This document shows positions 1-11,900 of a stretch of DNA of 64,000 nt, in pieces. The translations under genes were made by a program, and so were the position numbers. Where the stretch lies: positions 27,856,001 through 27,920,000 of the forward strand of contig CANTUV010000024.1 in NCBI GenBank assembly GCA_947685225.1, written 5' to 3'. The stretch is from Garcia nutans (lineage: Eukaryota; Streptophyta; Magnoliopsida; Malpighiales; Euphorbiaceae). The notes beneath the pieces were generated by a model that did not search any database, was not told where the DNA came from, and was given only the letters and a program-made list of their open reading frames with translations. Within the stretch, counting starts at the first letter, position 1. The number at the start of each line of letters is the position of its first letter.

Positions 1-531
1 ATTTTCAAAGAACTATTAATTGTTTGATTTTAATGCTTAAATCATGTTATTTAATGGTATAAGTGGTAGAAATAAGATTGAAATGATAATTGGATTGAGT
101 TGGAATGGAGATCCTTCAATGGTGAAGGTTATGCCATTTTAGTGTTTTGGACATAAGCATGTGGTTATTAATGTAATTGGTTTAAACATGCTAAAACATG
201 TTTCTAATAATATTAATAAACTTAAAATACTAATTTAAGTGGCTTGATATGGTTTTTCAAAGTTAAAGTGAGGTGAAGCTTAATTTTGGGATTTGGTTTC
301 GAGTGATGTTTAATTATGGTTTGATGTTGAGAATACCTTAGAATGTGATATTAAATGATTATGTATGATCACATTTGGTATAGGCATTGGGGGAGGTTGA
401 TTTGCTTCATCCAAGTGGTGAAGGGCAAGTTGGAAGGATAGGATTGGAGGTTGTGTTAAGCTTGCTTTGGGTTGCTAATGGAGGTATGTACAAACTTTGA
501 ATATAATGTATATATTTGCATAACATTTGGA

Positions 532-718
532 CTTAACACATTTTGGTTGAAAAATGTGTTAAGCTACTTGGTTCATTGATTGTGTATGAATAATATGCTA
601 TGACATTTGTAATGTCATAAATGTGTTAAATGCATTGTGAAAAGCCATTGATAATGGCTAATTTGTGTAATATATGAAATATGTATATTATGTGAAAATA
701 CCCAAAAGTAATTGGGTA
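532..718 (+). other. Series of four short perfect hairpins in the LARD LTR
   Basis: Four near-perfect inverted repeats lie in under 190 bp. Arms of 13 bp are at 532-544 and 551-563 (CTTAACACATTTT). Arms of 8 bp are at 600-607 and 611-618 (ATGACATT, 3-nt loop). Arms of 7 bp are at 643-649 and 653-659 (AGCCATT). Arms of 7 bp are at 699-705 and 712-718 (TACCCAA). The same series is present in the 3' LTR (about 19964-20150) and, partly decayed, in the element A LTR. The function is unknown; a structured transcript leader is one possibility. Confidence 0.75.
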
Positions 719-773
719 ATGTGTTGTGAATGTAAAATTGAGATATGTGGAATAATGAAATGAATTGATATTG

Positions 774-829
774 ATAAAAATGAGAAAAATGAGAAAAATG
801 AGAAAGATGAGAAAAATGAGAAAATAATG
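774..829 (+). repeat. 9-bp microsatellite, unit AAAAATGAG
   Basis: About six imperfect copies of a 9-bp unit lie in the LTR. Homologous, length-variable arrays occur at 20211-20270 and, inverted, at about 25868-25945. The array produces Phe/His/Leu-rich open frames on the other strand, which are not genes. Confidence 0.8.
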
Positions 830-2087
830 TGAAAATAAGGCAATGTGCCTAGATTGAACATGTGACAAAAAGAAAGAGATTAATAATGAGAAAAATGAAT
901 AAATTGTGTTCCTAGTATGTTATTCAATTTTCAGAGTTCTGGGTTTGGCGGCATGCCTATGATTGCCTACGGGCTAAACGCTGGAATGGTGAAAAGACTG
1001 GGTCGTAAGCCATGCCAGTTGATAAATATGATGTTTTTGGGGGTGAAAAGACTGGGTCGTAAGCCTCAAAAACTGTAGCAATCTAGCCGAGTTAAGGACC
1101 AAGATACTGGGGCCTAAGGGTCTAGCAGGGTTGAGGTCCAAGAGACTGGGGCTATTACATTATCCATGGATATATTGCCTATGGGGCTAGACACATTGTG
1201 TCATTATGGACCAAAGCAATAACTCTGAAATTTGAATAGCATGTTAGATCCTTTTGGGCCCATGCTTGTCTTTGCTTTAATGTGAATTATGAATTGTGAT
1301 ACAATTGAGCAATGTAATGCTATGAGTTGTGATTATGAAATATTTGAAAAATATAAGAAAGTAGAATGATGTGACATCTATATGCATTGTGCATTGACAT
1401 TGCATTGAGTTTTATTGTTATTATCAAAGTTTGTACCACTAGGCTTCAGCTTAGCGTGATTATTATTCATCGCCCAGGTGATGGATGATTTGGTAGAGCT
1501 GGAGAGTTCTACTAGACCTGGTCGGGTCTAGGTTTGTATTTATTGAGCTTGAAGAGTTATTTTTGGGTACATCAAGATCAGAGCCAGTTGAAAGCATGTA
1601 CAGATTTGATATTATAGTATATTTTGATATTATGTATGAGATGATATGTTTTTGAAGTATATATTGTAAATTGTAAAGAATGATTTGAATAATTTGTTTA
1701 AGATGAGATCTTATTTGTGATGTTAATATATATACCTATATATAAGTATTTTGAGAAAATATGGAGAAATTTAGAAGTATTGGTGAAATGGTGAATTGAT
1801 TTTTATTGGGAGTGTTTGTTTTATGCAGGTTGTGCTTTGCTGAATTTTGGAAACGTTCAAATTACAAACAAAACTCTGGCGAATTTTTCCTAGAGATTTT
1901 TATATAAAATATTTATTTTGGATTCCTATAACAAGCAAAGAATATTTATATATTATTTATTTTATATATATTAGTATTTGAAATCTTAAAATAGAAATAT
2001 GAAAATTTTATTAAACCGGTCTGTGATATTTTTGTACCATATATATGTATTGTACGTATATAGGGTATAAGGGTGTTACATTTATTT

Positions 2088-2100
2088 TGGTATCAGAGCC
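2088..2100 (+). other. LARD primer binding site (initiator Met-tRNA type)
   Basis: TGGTATCAGAGCC starts 8 nt after the LTR end. It is complementary to the 3' end of plant initiator methionine tRNA and is the standard PBS of Tekay-type and many other plant LTR elements. The following bases (TAGGTTTGAGG) are shared with elements A, B and C. Confidence 0.85.
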
Positions 2101-5100
2101 TAGGTTTGAGGTTCTCAACCTAGGTGGATTGTTAGAGAGAGAAAATTGAAATTTAAAAAAATGATTTTCAATTGTGATGCATGCATTGGCACTAGCAATT
2201 TATCTGATCCCTGATGTGGCAATGTCCATTTGATATAATGGATATGAGTTGAGATGGCGTCTGGGTTGTATAGATTAGAGTGGCGCAGTGGAAGCGTCAT
2301 TCTAGAGATTATGAATTAAGAATTTTTGGAACTTTTATTTGAAATTTAAAATTCATAGCTGATTCAATTGATGAATTAGTGAAATTAGAAAAAACAATCT
2401 AGGAAATGATTTAAGATGTAAAAATAAAAAGTTTGAGAAATGAGCATGATAGTTACCTAAAATTTTATAGGTGTACTACAAAGTGATATTGTCTGAATTT
2501 TTGGACAAATCTAGAAATGTTGGATAAGTTTGAACATTTACTAGAAAGTTTTTCTATATGTTAGAATCTAATGTATAAAATTTCATAATTTTTAAAGATG
2601 AATTTCTAATTAAGAAAGGTAGAAGCACATAGATTGTTGGAGGAGTTCCAGAAATTCAGAATCTGTAGAAATTGAGAAAACATAAATTTAGAAACTATGG
2701 TAAAACAACCTAGAAAAATATGAAAATTTACACACAATATCATATTCATATAACATATGGTTAAAATTTCATGAATTTTTATTAAGGTTTGATACCTGAA
2801 AAAAATGGACTACCGGGTGCTGCCAGATAAATTATTAAAGAGATAGATTCTCTGATTTTGGAAGATTTAATTTTTAAATATATTAAATTAGCTTGAAAAA
2901 ATCTAAAACTTTAAAATTGAGATAATATATGTGTCAAGTGCACATGGATAAAATTTTACAAGTTTTTATAAAGAATCGGTAAGGAATATAAAAATTGAAT
3001 GTGAGATTGACAAGAAACTGAGGATGTCATGTAGTTTTGTGTAAGTAAGTAATAAATTAATTTTATGAGACAAATGAATGAAGAAATTTATAAAATTTAT
3101 ATGCATATGGGTATAAGTATAGAAGGAATATGGAGTTTTTAATAATTTGCAACAAAGAGTTCATAATTAAATCAAAGAGTGAAATTATATATGATAGCGA
3201 ATTATTTATTATGGAACAATGATGCATAATTTAGGGTTGAGTGTGTAAAATTAAAGTATCTAAATGGATGATGTTAATTAGTGCAATCAAATAAATTAGT
3301 ATTGTTTAAATGTAAATGTTATGATTTTAAGATTAAAAATGTGACATGGACGAGATTTGGTGAGGTTCATGTTGTTGGTTGCAATATATGAAATTTGAAT
3401 TTTTGAAATGGGTTTCCATAATTGTGAAAGTGATGTGTATTTATGTTATATTAATATAAAAATAAAAGTTTATAAAGTTAGCTCTTGAAAATGAGATTAA
3501 TAGAATGAAGTTTAAGTAAAGTAGTAAGTTGGAAATTTAGAATTGTAAGAGAATTTTGATGAAGATTGTTTAGATGTTGATTGTTTAATGTTTAATAAGC
3601 ATGAGAGTAATTTTGAATGAGTAATATTATTTATGAAAATATCATGTAACGTGTAATGTGGCTGATAATATAGAAATTTTTTATGAAATAAAAGGAAAAT
3701 GATTAAGTAAAAATGAGTTACTTTAGGTAATTGCATTGGAAATGATGAAAAGGGATATGAAGGGTATGATAAATGCATAAAAAATGTGAGAGAGATGTCA
3801 CATTGGAAATGTGACTAAGATTTATGTGAGGTGTTAAATATATATATATATGTAATAAGAAACTTATTTAAGAGATGGGCGATTAAATAAGGAATATATT
3901 AATTATGTTGCGGTCAGAGTGTGTATATATGTTGAAGTGATGAATAACCTAAGTAATGTCAAAAGAATGAGAAATGATAATGTTCTCTGAAAGGTAATAA
4001 ATGTTAACTTTGTATAGGTTGTATGTTAAAGATGAATTGCATATAATTGTATGATATGTGTGATGAGATTTTTCAATATGAACACAATTGTGATATATAA
4101 GAAAATATGGAAAGTAAGTCACATTGTGAATATGACTTACGAAGGTGTATGTGGATGATTAAAAAAAATGTTATCGAGTGTTTGTTACCTTATACAATTA
4201 CTTGTTTATTGATATTGAGAATGATATTGCAAGTATTAATATACCTAAGAGAGATTAGGTCTTGACCTGTGTATAGTTAGGTCATGTGATAAAATTGAGA
4301 TTGAGAATGGACCCGAGCAGCATTGGACGGTGAAATTGTTATTGTAACAACTGAACTTTATGATTTTATAGTGTTGGGCCCAATGTATGTGCGTATTAAT
4401 AAGAGATTGTAAGGAAAAGGAAAGTATAATGAAGAAAGTATGGAAGTAAAAAAAATGAATGAAATTTTTTTATAAAAGATAGATTAGAAATGGACTAATA
4501 AATGGAAATTGTGTAAAATTAGCATATGAACGAATGTGTATATGTAAGAGATGATAATGATAATATTGTTGAAATATGAGTTAGACTAATGATGATCAAG
4601 TGATCAAGAGTAAATTGCTTTGAAACAGAGCTGAAACGTGTTAGCTTTTTATGTAGCAAAAGATTAGAAAATGAATATGTGATTTTTGTGATGCGAACAT
4701 AACATTGTGATTGGAAATATTTGAAGAAGAATGATCAAGGGGCAATATTTATTTATAAGCCATAGGTATGACCATTATTATGCCATAGTCGTATAATTTG
4801 TTTAGTATATTGACTGATTAGTTTTGTTATCCACGGGCATGGGCCTGAGATGACATGACCGTTGGATAGATTTGGTGAGATTGATAGTTATGCTACAAGA
4901 AACATGGTCAAGATTTATGGTTTGCATAGTTGGATCTTATAATTTTATGTTAGAAATTTGTTTATAATTATAGAAAGTGTGGAAACATAAGAGAATTGTG
5001 AACATATGATGAGCTTTAAATGATGTGTAAGAAAAGTGATTTGTGTAAATAGGGTAACTATAAGAAATGTGAGTAAGAGTTATAATGAATGTGTTTGAAA

Positions 5101-5960
5101 GTGGTATAAAATGAATAAATTGATGAAAATGATGTGTAAAGTAAATGAGACTATGGGAAGTGAATATTATCTGTAATGATGAATTCGAAGAGAATTAAAA
5201 TTTGAGAATAAATTTGACCTAATAGAATTAGGTCATGAATTGAAACCAGATTGATGAATTTAAAATAGACTAAAGGTTGGTCTAAATAGAATAAGGTAGT
5301 GATGGTCATATTGTGATAGTTAGATCAATTGATCCGAAATGTAATAAGTTTACAAGTATTTATTGAAATTCAATGTGTGTAGTTGTATTAAGAATATGCA
5401 AGCTATATGATAATGTGCTTAATACATCATTCTGATATGTATATGCATATAAAAGGAGCTAAGTTATATTAGTTTCAAATAATTATAAGAGAAAATGTTA
5501 GTTATAGTATAATGGGAATGAATCTTATTAAGGAAATAAGATTTTGCTGTTGTATAACGGTGATGTCAAATTAATATGTGGTAATTGTATAAAGAGTAGG
5601 ATCAAAGTGAAGATGTGTAAAATTATTGTGTTAAGATAAAAGTTATCAACATTTGAATTTAAGGTGATGAGAGTATATTTTTAAGATAATGAAGTGATCA
5701 AATATTTTAAATGCAATAGGTGTGCGGGTATATATATTAAAGAGAATAACTTATTTTTGTCTAATGATAATTCGATTAATGATATGATAATTTGTTGTGA
5801 CTGTTTGAGTAAATAGACAATATAATGATGTGTTAGGGAATGATAAAAAGGAAATTAAGAATGAACCTAAGGGGGAGAATAAAAATTAAGCAATTTGGTA
5901 AAACAATGATTTAGATGATTTATTACCATACTGGATAATTTCGAGGACGAAATTATTTAA

Positions 5961-5972
5961 GGGAGAGAAAAT
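5961..5972 (+). other. LARD polypurine tract
   Basis: The purine run GGGAGAGAAAA ends just before the LTR start TGTAACATCC. It is preceded by TTTCGAGGACGAAAT, a motif that also precedes the PPT of element C at 35101. It is the likely primer for plus-strand DNA synthesis. Confidence 0.75.
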
Positions 5973-6025
5973 TGTAACATCCGTGATTTTGGAGATATAA
6001 AATTGTATATACTCAATATATGTAT
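5973..6025 (+). repeat. LARD 3' LTR, first 53 bp (interrupted)
   Basis: It starts TGTAACATCC right after the PPT and is cut at 6025/6026 by the Athila insertion; the LTR resumes at 18403. This segment plus 18403-18540 (about 190 bp) is not found at the start of the related element A LTR, whose beginning aligns with 18541. Confidence 0.65.
6021..6025. repeat. Athila target site duplication, left copy
   Basis: TGTAT here pairs with AGTAT at 18403-18407, a 5-bp duplication with one mismatch flanking two LTRs of equal length. Confidence 0.65.
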
Positions 6026-6317
6026 TGTTTTATTAGTTTTTGTTATAGATTTGTGTCTTGTTTAGTATGATAATTATTGTTTTCTTTAGGTATTTTGTTA
6101 GTTTTAATTGGTTTGTTTAGTGTTTTCATTAATTTTGGTAGTTTTAGTTCTTTCAGTGTTTATGTCGTTTTTGATTTAGTTTTTAGTATTGTGTTTATGC
6201 TTTGTTGGTTATTGTCTATTTATTTCTTGTTTAAAGTTTGTTTTGAGTTTTGTGTTAGGTTAAAACAGGCAAGGAAACAAATTGAAGGAGAAAGGGGCAG
6301 TGGCTGACACAGGCAGA

Positions 6318-6742
6318 GGACACGGCCAAGTCACTGGCCGTGTCCCGTACCAAGTTAAAAAAGAAGAGCAAGTCCCAGTAGCAGACACAAGCAAGGGACA
6401 CGGCCAAGTCTTGTGGCTGTGTCCCTCCAAAGAAGACCCACACGGCCAAGTCACCTTCACTTGGCCGTGTCTCACCAAGTTCCAAAGGAAAAGAAGATTC
6501 AAATCTCACAGTGGAAGGCACAGGTAAGGGACACGGCCAAGTCTTGTGGCCGTGTCCCTCCAACATGGTGCAACATGACCAAGTCAAACTCCATCTGGCC
6601 GTGTCACTCAACCAAAGAAGAAAAGAAGGAATTCTGAAGCAGTAGGTGACACATGCAAGGGACACGGCCAAGTCACTGGCCATGTCCCTCCAAAAATCAC
6701 TCACACGGCCAAGTCACATTTGACTTGGCCTTGTCCCTCATG
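6318..6742 (+). repeat. Array of ACACGGCC palindromes in the Athila 5' LTR
   Basis: About seven inverted repeats are built on GGACACGGCC and GGCCGTGTCC. The first is perfect, with 10-bp arms at 6318-6327 and 6336-6345 and an 8-nt loop. Another near 6450-6482 has 12-bp arms (ACACGGCCAAGT). Linkers share the words AAGTCACT, CCTCCAA and GACACAAGCAAGG. The 3' LTR has the same array at about 16979-17402, and a further cluster lies in the interior at 13501-13760. The array lies just upstream of the LTR TATA box, so an enhancer-like role is plausible but unproven. Confidence 0.85.
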
Positions 6743-6779
6743 AACCAAACACGCGGTGAATTTTAAAGCGGACGATTCA

Positions 6780-6787
6780 TATAAAAG
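6780..6787 (+). promoter_or_regulatory. TATA box of the Athila 5' LTR
   Basis: TATAAAAG lies 40 bp after the palindrome array and is conserved at 17441-17448 in the 3' LTR. The likely genomic RNA start is about 30 bp downstream. Confidence 0.7.
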
Positions 6788-7747
6788 GAAAAGAAGAACT
6801 TAGGGTTTAGAGGTTTTTGACGATTTGGAGAGCTAGTTTCAGTCGTAAAGAGAGTTAGGTTTTGTTAACATTTTTTTTCTTTGATTTCAATTACACTTTG
6901 GATTAAAATTAGCTATATTAGATTGTTCATGCCATTGATATATCCTCCTTGCAAGATTTGAACAAGAGATTCTTCAGAAGCTTCAAGGAGTTGTAACTTG
7001 GTTTTGTTCTTGAACTTATTCTCTTTATTTTCATTGAATGGATATTATCATGTCTATTTTGATTTCTTTGAACATTAATGAGATGAATATGTTTGATTGC
7101 ATTATGAACTAATTTGATCTAGTCTAGGGTTTGTATGGATATGCTATGATTGTATGAATTGGTTATTCTCTTAGCTAATAATTTCTTTAGCCTTGATTGA
7201 ATGAAATATCGTTAACATATAATTGATTGGCCACCAATTGTGTGTTTTAGGTATTAGATGATGGATTAAGAGATGAAGTCTAATACTGGAACAATTCAAT
7301 TAAGAACTTAGGTAAATTAGAGATATAACCTATTAAAAAGATTATTTCAATTATAACAAGATTAGTTGGAAGAGGTTTGAATGCGAGAGGTTATTTTCTT
7401 GACTTGATTAATTGAGTTGTTTGAGATTTAATCTTGGAAATTAAATTAGTTAAGAGGAATAACCATTCATACATATCAATAGTAGAGAAGTGCAAACCCT
7501 AGACCTTTCTATCAAGTGAATCAAAACATCAACTATTGTTTACTTTTATTATTTTAAACTTCAATTAAACTTTTTCATTAGTTAGCAATTTAAATTTATT
7601 CATTACTTGTTACTTTTAATCTGATAATCAATTAGCCACTTTTGTTTCCTTGTGAGACGACCTTGGGGCGATCACCTTTGCTACAGCTACCTCGTATACT
7701 TGCGAGTGACGCTTTGTGGTAGAGTTAATTTGAGCGCAACAAGTTTT

Positions 7748-7765
7748 TGGCGCCGCTGCCGGGGA
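7748..7765 (+). other. Athila primer binding site (Asp-tRNA)
   Basis: TGGCGCCGCTGCCGGGGA begins 6 nt after the LTR. It matches the Asp-tRNA-type PBS of Athila elements with one difference (CGCTGCC for CGTTGCC). Confidence 0.85.
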
Positions 7766-7885
7766 GGCTAATTGGCGAAATTGTTTATTAAAAAAATATA
7801 TATTTTAGATTATTTTTCACTAATTTCATTTTATTTTATTTTGTCTTTTGCTTTTAATTGTTTCTTTTTCTAGAAAATTTTGTTT

Positions 7886-8962
7886 ATGCAAGGCAGGAGA
7901 TCACTCGAAGGAGAGCTACATCCATTCATTCTAAAAATTCAGAGAGTGAAAAGGAGCAGAGAAGAGTTTGAGCTCTACACCGGATTTGATACAGAGGAGG
8001 ACACTTCTGAATTTGAATTGGAATCTGAACAATCTGTTAAAATGGCTGAAGAAAGGCAAAGAACGATGAGAGACTTTGCTAGACCTGTCATTGGAACTTC
8101 CACTTCTTGCATAAGACTGACAGATGCAGCAAGGAATTATGAGTTGAAGAACATTCACTACAACATGCTGCCATCATTCTATGGAGTTCCAAATGAAGAT
8201 CCTTTGAACTTTATTCGGGATTTCTACTCCACCCTAAATACTTTTCCTTTGGGAGGACTAACAGAAGATCAGTTGAGGATGAGATGTTTCCCTTATACTT
8301 TGAAGGATAGGGCAAAGAGCTGGCTCATGATGTTGCCTGAAAATTCACTGACAACTTGGGAGCAAGTTTATAACAAGTTCATGGGCAAGTTCTATTCTCA
8401 TCAAAAGACAGCTGAGTTGAGAGGGAAGATTGCTACATTCTCTCAATTTGAAGGAGAACCATTTCATGAGGCTTGGGACAGATTTAAGATGCTATTGATC
8501 CATTGTCCGCATCATCATTACCCACTTCAACTCCTTAATCAGTTTTTATATGATGGTCTAACCCAGCAATTTCAGAACACTGTTGATAATGCAGCTGGGG
8601 GAGCCATGGGAGAAAAGACAGCTGATGAGACTTATGAGATCTTTGAGATGTTGGGAGCTAATTCTCAACAAAAGAGTGTAAGGGGAAGAAGTAAAGGGGT
8701 GAATCAACTGGAAGCCAATACTGAAATGGTTAGTCAAATAGCTGAGTTGACAAGGCAGGTTCAAATGCTAAACATGAAGAACAATATTTCTTCATCTACT
8801 CAAGAAGTGTGTGGAATCTGTGGGACATTTGGGCATGGAGCAAATATATGCCCCTCTGCATATGAGTCTTTTGGGAATGAAGCTGAGCAAGTTAATGCTA
8901 TGGGGGGATTTCAACCAAGAGCCAGGAATGATCCTTACTCTAACACTTACAATCCTGGTTAG
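7886..8962 (+). pseudogene. gag: Athila gag (capsid and nucleocapsid), ended by a premature TAG
   Basis: The first ATG of the frame is at 7886, after a CTAG-containing leader. The acidic N-terminal part is followed by the retrotransposon gag core, with motifs such as NYELKNIHYNMLPSFYG and the tryptophans in RAKSWLMMLPE and TTWEQVYNKF. A CCHC zinc knuckle (CGICGTFGHGANIC) lies near residue 315. The frame stops at TAG 8960-8962 where related elements continue into a basic linker and protease. The same frame continues open after this stop. Gag would form the cytoplasmic particle and bind genomic RNA. The premature stop cuts it off from pol, although the gag part itself is largely intact. Confidence 0.88.
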
Positions 8963-11900
8963 AGGAGTCACCCCAATTTTTCCTGGACAACAAATAATGC
9001 TCAACAGCCTTTCCATTTGCTCCAAAGACAGAACCAACAGCAGGGCCAATCCTCAAATCAAGGTCAGCCTAAGAGAGAGAGTTTGGAGGAAAGTTTATAG
9101 GCTTTTATCCAAGTTAGTGCTAAAAATAAGGAGATGAACAACAAGAGGCTGGATTCCTTGGAAGCATCTTTTAAGAAGGTAGAGACCCAAGTGGGGCAAC
9201 TTGCTCAACAGATGCAGATTCAACAAAAGGGGAAGTTCCCAAGTCAACCTGAGCAGGCACAAGCAGTGACTGTTCTTAGGAGTGGCAAGGTAATTAATAA
9301 CAATGTTGAAAATAATTCTGTGAATGCAGGTGAGCAAGAGAATAAAAAGGAAGGAGAACTAGAGAACAAAGGTGCTGAAGAAAGATTAATGGAGAAGTCC
9401 CCTACAGTAGATTTGCACAAGGCAAGCAATCCATACCGGCCACCTATACCATTCCCCAGTAGGTTGAAGGATGATAAAAAAGATAAGCAATTTTCAGATA
9501 TCTTCAACATGCTATCTAAGGTAAGTATCAACTTACCCTTACTTGAAGCAATTAAGAACATGCCGGCTTATGCTAAATTCTTCAAAGAACTGAATACCAA
9601 GAAAAAGAGGTATGAGCCGAATGAAAAGGTGATAGTTTCTGAGGTAGCTAGTGCTATTTTGCAGCATAAACTACCTCCTAAGCTAAAGGATCCTGGAAGT
9701 TTTATTAGTCAAATTACTATAGGAAATGGAAAAAGTACTGATGGTATGTGTGATTTAGGAGCTAGTGTGAATTTAATGCCTTATTCTGTTTATCTTGATT
9801 TGGAACTAGGGGAACTTAAACCAACAAAAATGGTGTTGCAATTAGCTGATAGATCTCTTAGATTCCCGAAAGGGGTTATAGAAGATGTGTTAGTTAAAGT
9901 TGGTGGTTTGATAGTACCTGTGGATTTCATTGTTCTTGATATGGAAGTAAGTAATTCTTCACTGTCTGCACACACCATTCTGCTGGGTAGGCCTTTTATG
10001 GCAACTACCAACACATTGATAGATGTTAAAAATGGAAAATTATCAATGACTGTTTTGGGACAAACTGTGGAATTTTCTATTTTTAACACTTCTCCTATTC
10101 CTACAACTGCTTTATATGAGGATTGTTCTTTCATTGATTGTGTTGATGCAGTTGTTTCAGATGTTTTCTTGCAGACAGGTTCCTCTGATAAATTGGAGCT
10201 GGCATTGACCTTAAAGAGTGATGTGGATATTTTTTATCCAGAAATAGTCAGTTGCCTTGAGACTTTAGAGGGTGCTGAAATAGAGGAGCTTAAGGAGGAC
10301 CCAATTTTTGAACTTTTCCCCATTGAAAAAGAAGAGAAGAACCCCTCACTAGAGTTAGAGCTGAAAGAGTTACCTAAGAACCTGAAATATGTGTTTTTAG
10401 GAGATCACAACACTTTACCTGTGATAATATCTAGTGAACTTAGTGAAGGGGAGGAGATGAGGTTGGTGAGTGAGCTTAAAAGATTAAAGAGAGCAATAGG
10501 ATGGGGATTGAGTGACATCAAGGGTATTAGCCCTTCCATGTGCATGCATAGAATCACTTTAGAAGAGGGAGCTAAACCTGTGAGGGAGACCCAAAGGCGA
10601 CTTAACCCAAATATGAGTGAAGTGGTTAAGAAGGAAGTGCTCAAATTGCTGGATGAAGGAGTAATTTATCCAATTGCTAATAGTGAGTGGGTGAGCCCAG
10701 TACATGTAGTTCCTAAGAAATCTGGAATCACTGTGGTAAAAAATGAGAATAATGAATTGGTTCCTACTAGGACTACTACTGGGTGGAGAATGTGCATCGA
10801 TTATAGGAAGTTGAATAATGCTACAAAGAAAGATCATTTCCCTCTTCCTTTTATTGATCAGATGTTAGATAAACTTTCTGGGCATTCACATTATTGTTTT
10901 CTGGATGGCCTTTCAGGTTATTATCAGGTGCCAATAGCTCCAGAGGATCAGTCCAAGACAACCTTTACTTGCCCTTTTGGGACTTATGCATTTCGACGTA
11001 TGCCCTTTGGCTTGTGCAATGCACCTGCAACTTTTCAGAGATGCATGATGTCTGTCTTCTCAGATATGATAGATGATTTTATTGAGGTATTTATGGATGA
11101 TTTTTCTGTTTTTGGTAATTCTTTTGATAATTGGCTCAATAAACTTGTTCGTGTGCTTGAGAGATGCATTGAATGTAACCTCACTTTAAGTTGGGGAAAA
11201 GAGTAATTTTATGGTTACACAGGGCATTGTCTTAGGTCATGTGGTGTCAAGTAAAGGGATTGAGGTGGATAAGGCTAAAATTGAATTGATTGCTAAGTTA
11301 CCCCCACCTACCTCTGTTAAGGGAATAAGAAGTTTTTTAGGGCATGCAGGATTTTACAGGAGGTTTATTAAGGATTTTTCCAAAATAAGGCAACCATTGT
11401 GCCATTTGTTGGGGAAAGATGTTCCATTTGAATTTACAGCACAATGCATGCAAGCTTTTAATTCCCTTAAGGAAAAATTGACTAGTGCACCAGTGATTAT
11501 AGCTCCTGTTTGGTCTTTACCTTTTGAAATCATGTGTGATGCCTCTAATCATGCAGTAGGAGCTGTTCTTGGGCAAAGGGTTGATAAATACTTGAGAGTA
11601 ATATATTATGCCAGTTTGACCCTGAATAGTGCACAAATGAACTACACCACAACTGAAAAGGAAATGTTAGTTGTTGTTTTTGCTTTAGACAAATTTAGAT
11701 CATATTTAATTGGGTCAAAAATTATTGTGCATTCTGACCATGCAGCTCTTAAATATCTTTTAACAAAAAAAAACATGCTAAACTGCGCTTAATTAGATGG
11801 GTGTTATTATTGCAAGAATTTGATTTTCAAATCAAGGATACTAAGGGTAGTGAAAATGTTGTTGCTGATTATTTATCTAGATTACCCTTCTTTAGTGAAA

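Larger units (their letters stand above)
1..2080 (+). repeat. LARD 5' LTR, 3' two thirds
   Basis: It aligns along its whole length with 19434-21507 at roughly 96% by eye, and ends in GGGTGTTACA immediately before a PBS. A related LTR lies inverted at 24675-27621. Internal features are a series of hairpins (532-718), a 9-bp microsatellite (774-829), and degenerate direct repeats around 980-1150 based on the phrase AAGACTGGGTCGTAAGCC. If the LTR is as long as the 3' copy, about 1.1 kb lies left of base 1. Two short open frames read across it are not conserved as genes. Confidence 0.9.
2081..5972 (+). other. Non-coding interior of the LARD
   Basis: There is no gag, protease, RT, RNase H or integrase similarity in any frame; the few open frames are short and of biased composition. 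The plus strand is strongly depleted in C. Sampled 60-base lines give G/C counts of 15/3 (3001-3060), 10/1 (4441-4500), 15/1 (5041-5100) and 14/1 (5581-5640). Small palindromes are scattered through it, for example GTCACATT with AATGTGAC near 3796-3814, GTAAGTCA with TGACTTAC at about 4113-4139, and GACCTAAT with ATTAGGTC near 5217-5235. Only the first ~100 and last ~40 bases look like coding Tekay-type relatives. Length and lack of coding fit the LARD class. Confidence 0.8.
6026..7741 (+). repeat. Athila 5' LTR
   Basis: It starts TGTTTTATTAG and ends GAGCGCAACA. The first 250 bp are T-rich and happen to keep a 76-codon hydrophobic frame open in both LTR copies. Then come a hairpin array (6318-6742), a TATA box at 6780, and a long AT-rich R/U5 region. 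It is nearly identical to 16687-18402. Confidence 0.93.

Noticed and set aside
2115..5900. Short open frames in the LARD interior as genes
   Set aside because: All are under 90 codons, of biased composition, and without motifs.
6077..6307. 76-codon hydrophobic open frame conserved in both Athila LTRs (also 16738-16968)
   Set aside because: It is T-rich LTR sequence that reads as Phe/Leu/Val. Conservation only reflects the LTR pair, and it lies upstream of the TATA box.
6255..6704. 149-codon minus-strand frame rich in Trp-Pro-Cys repeats, with a similar one at 16916-17365
   Set aside because: Produced by the repeated ACACGGCC palindromes; not a protein-coding signal.
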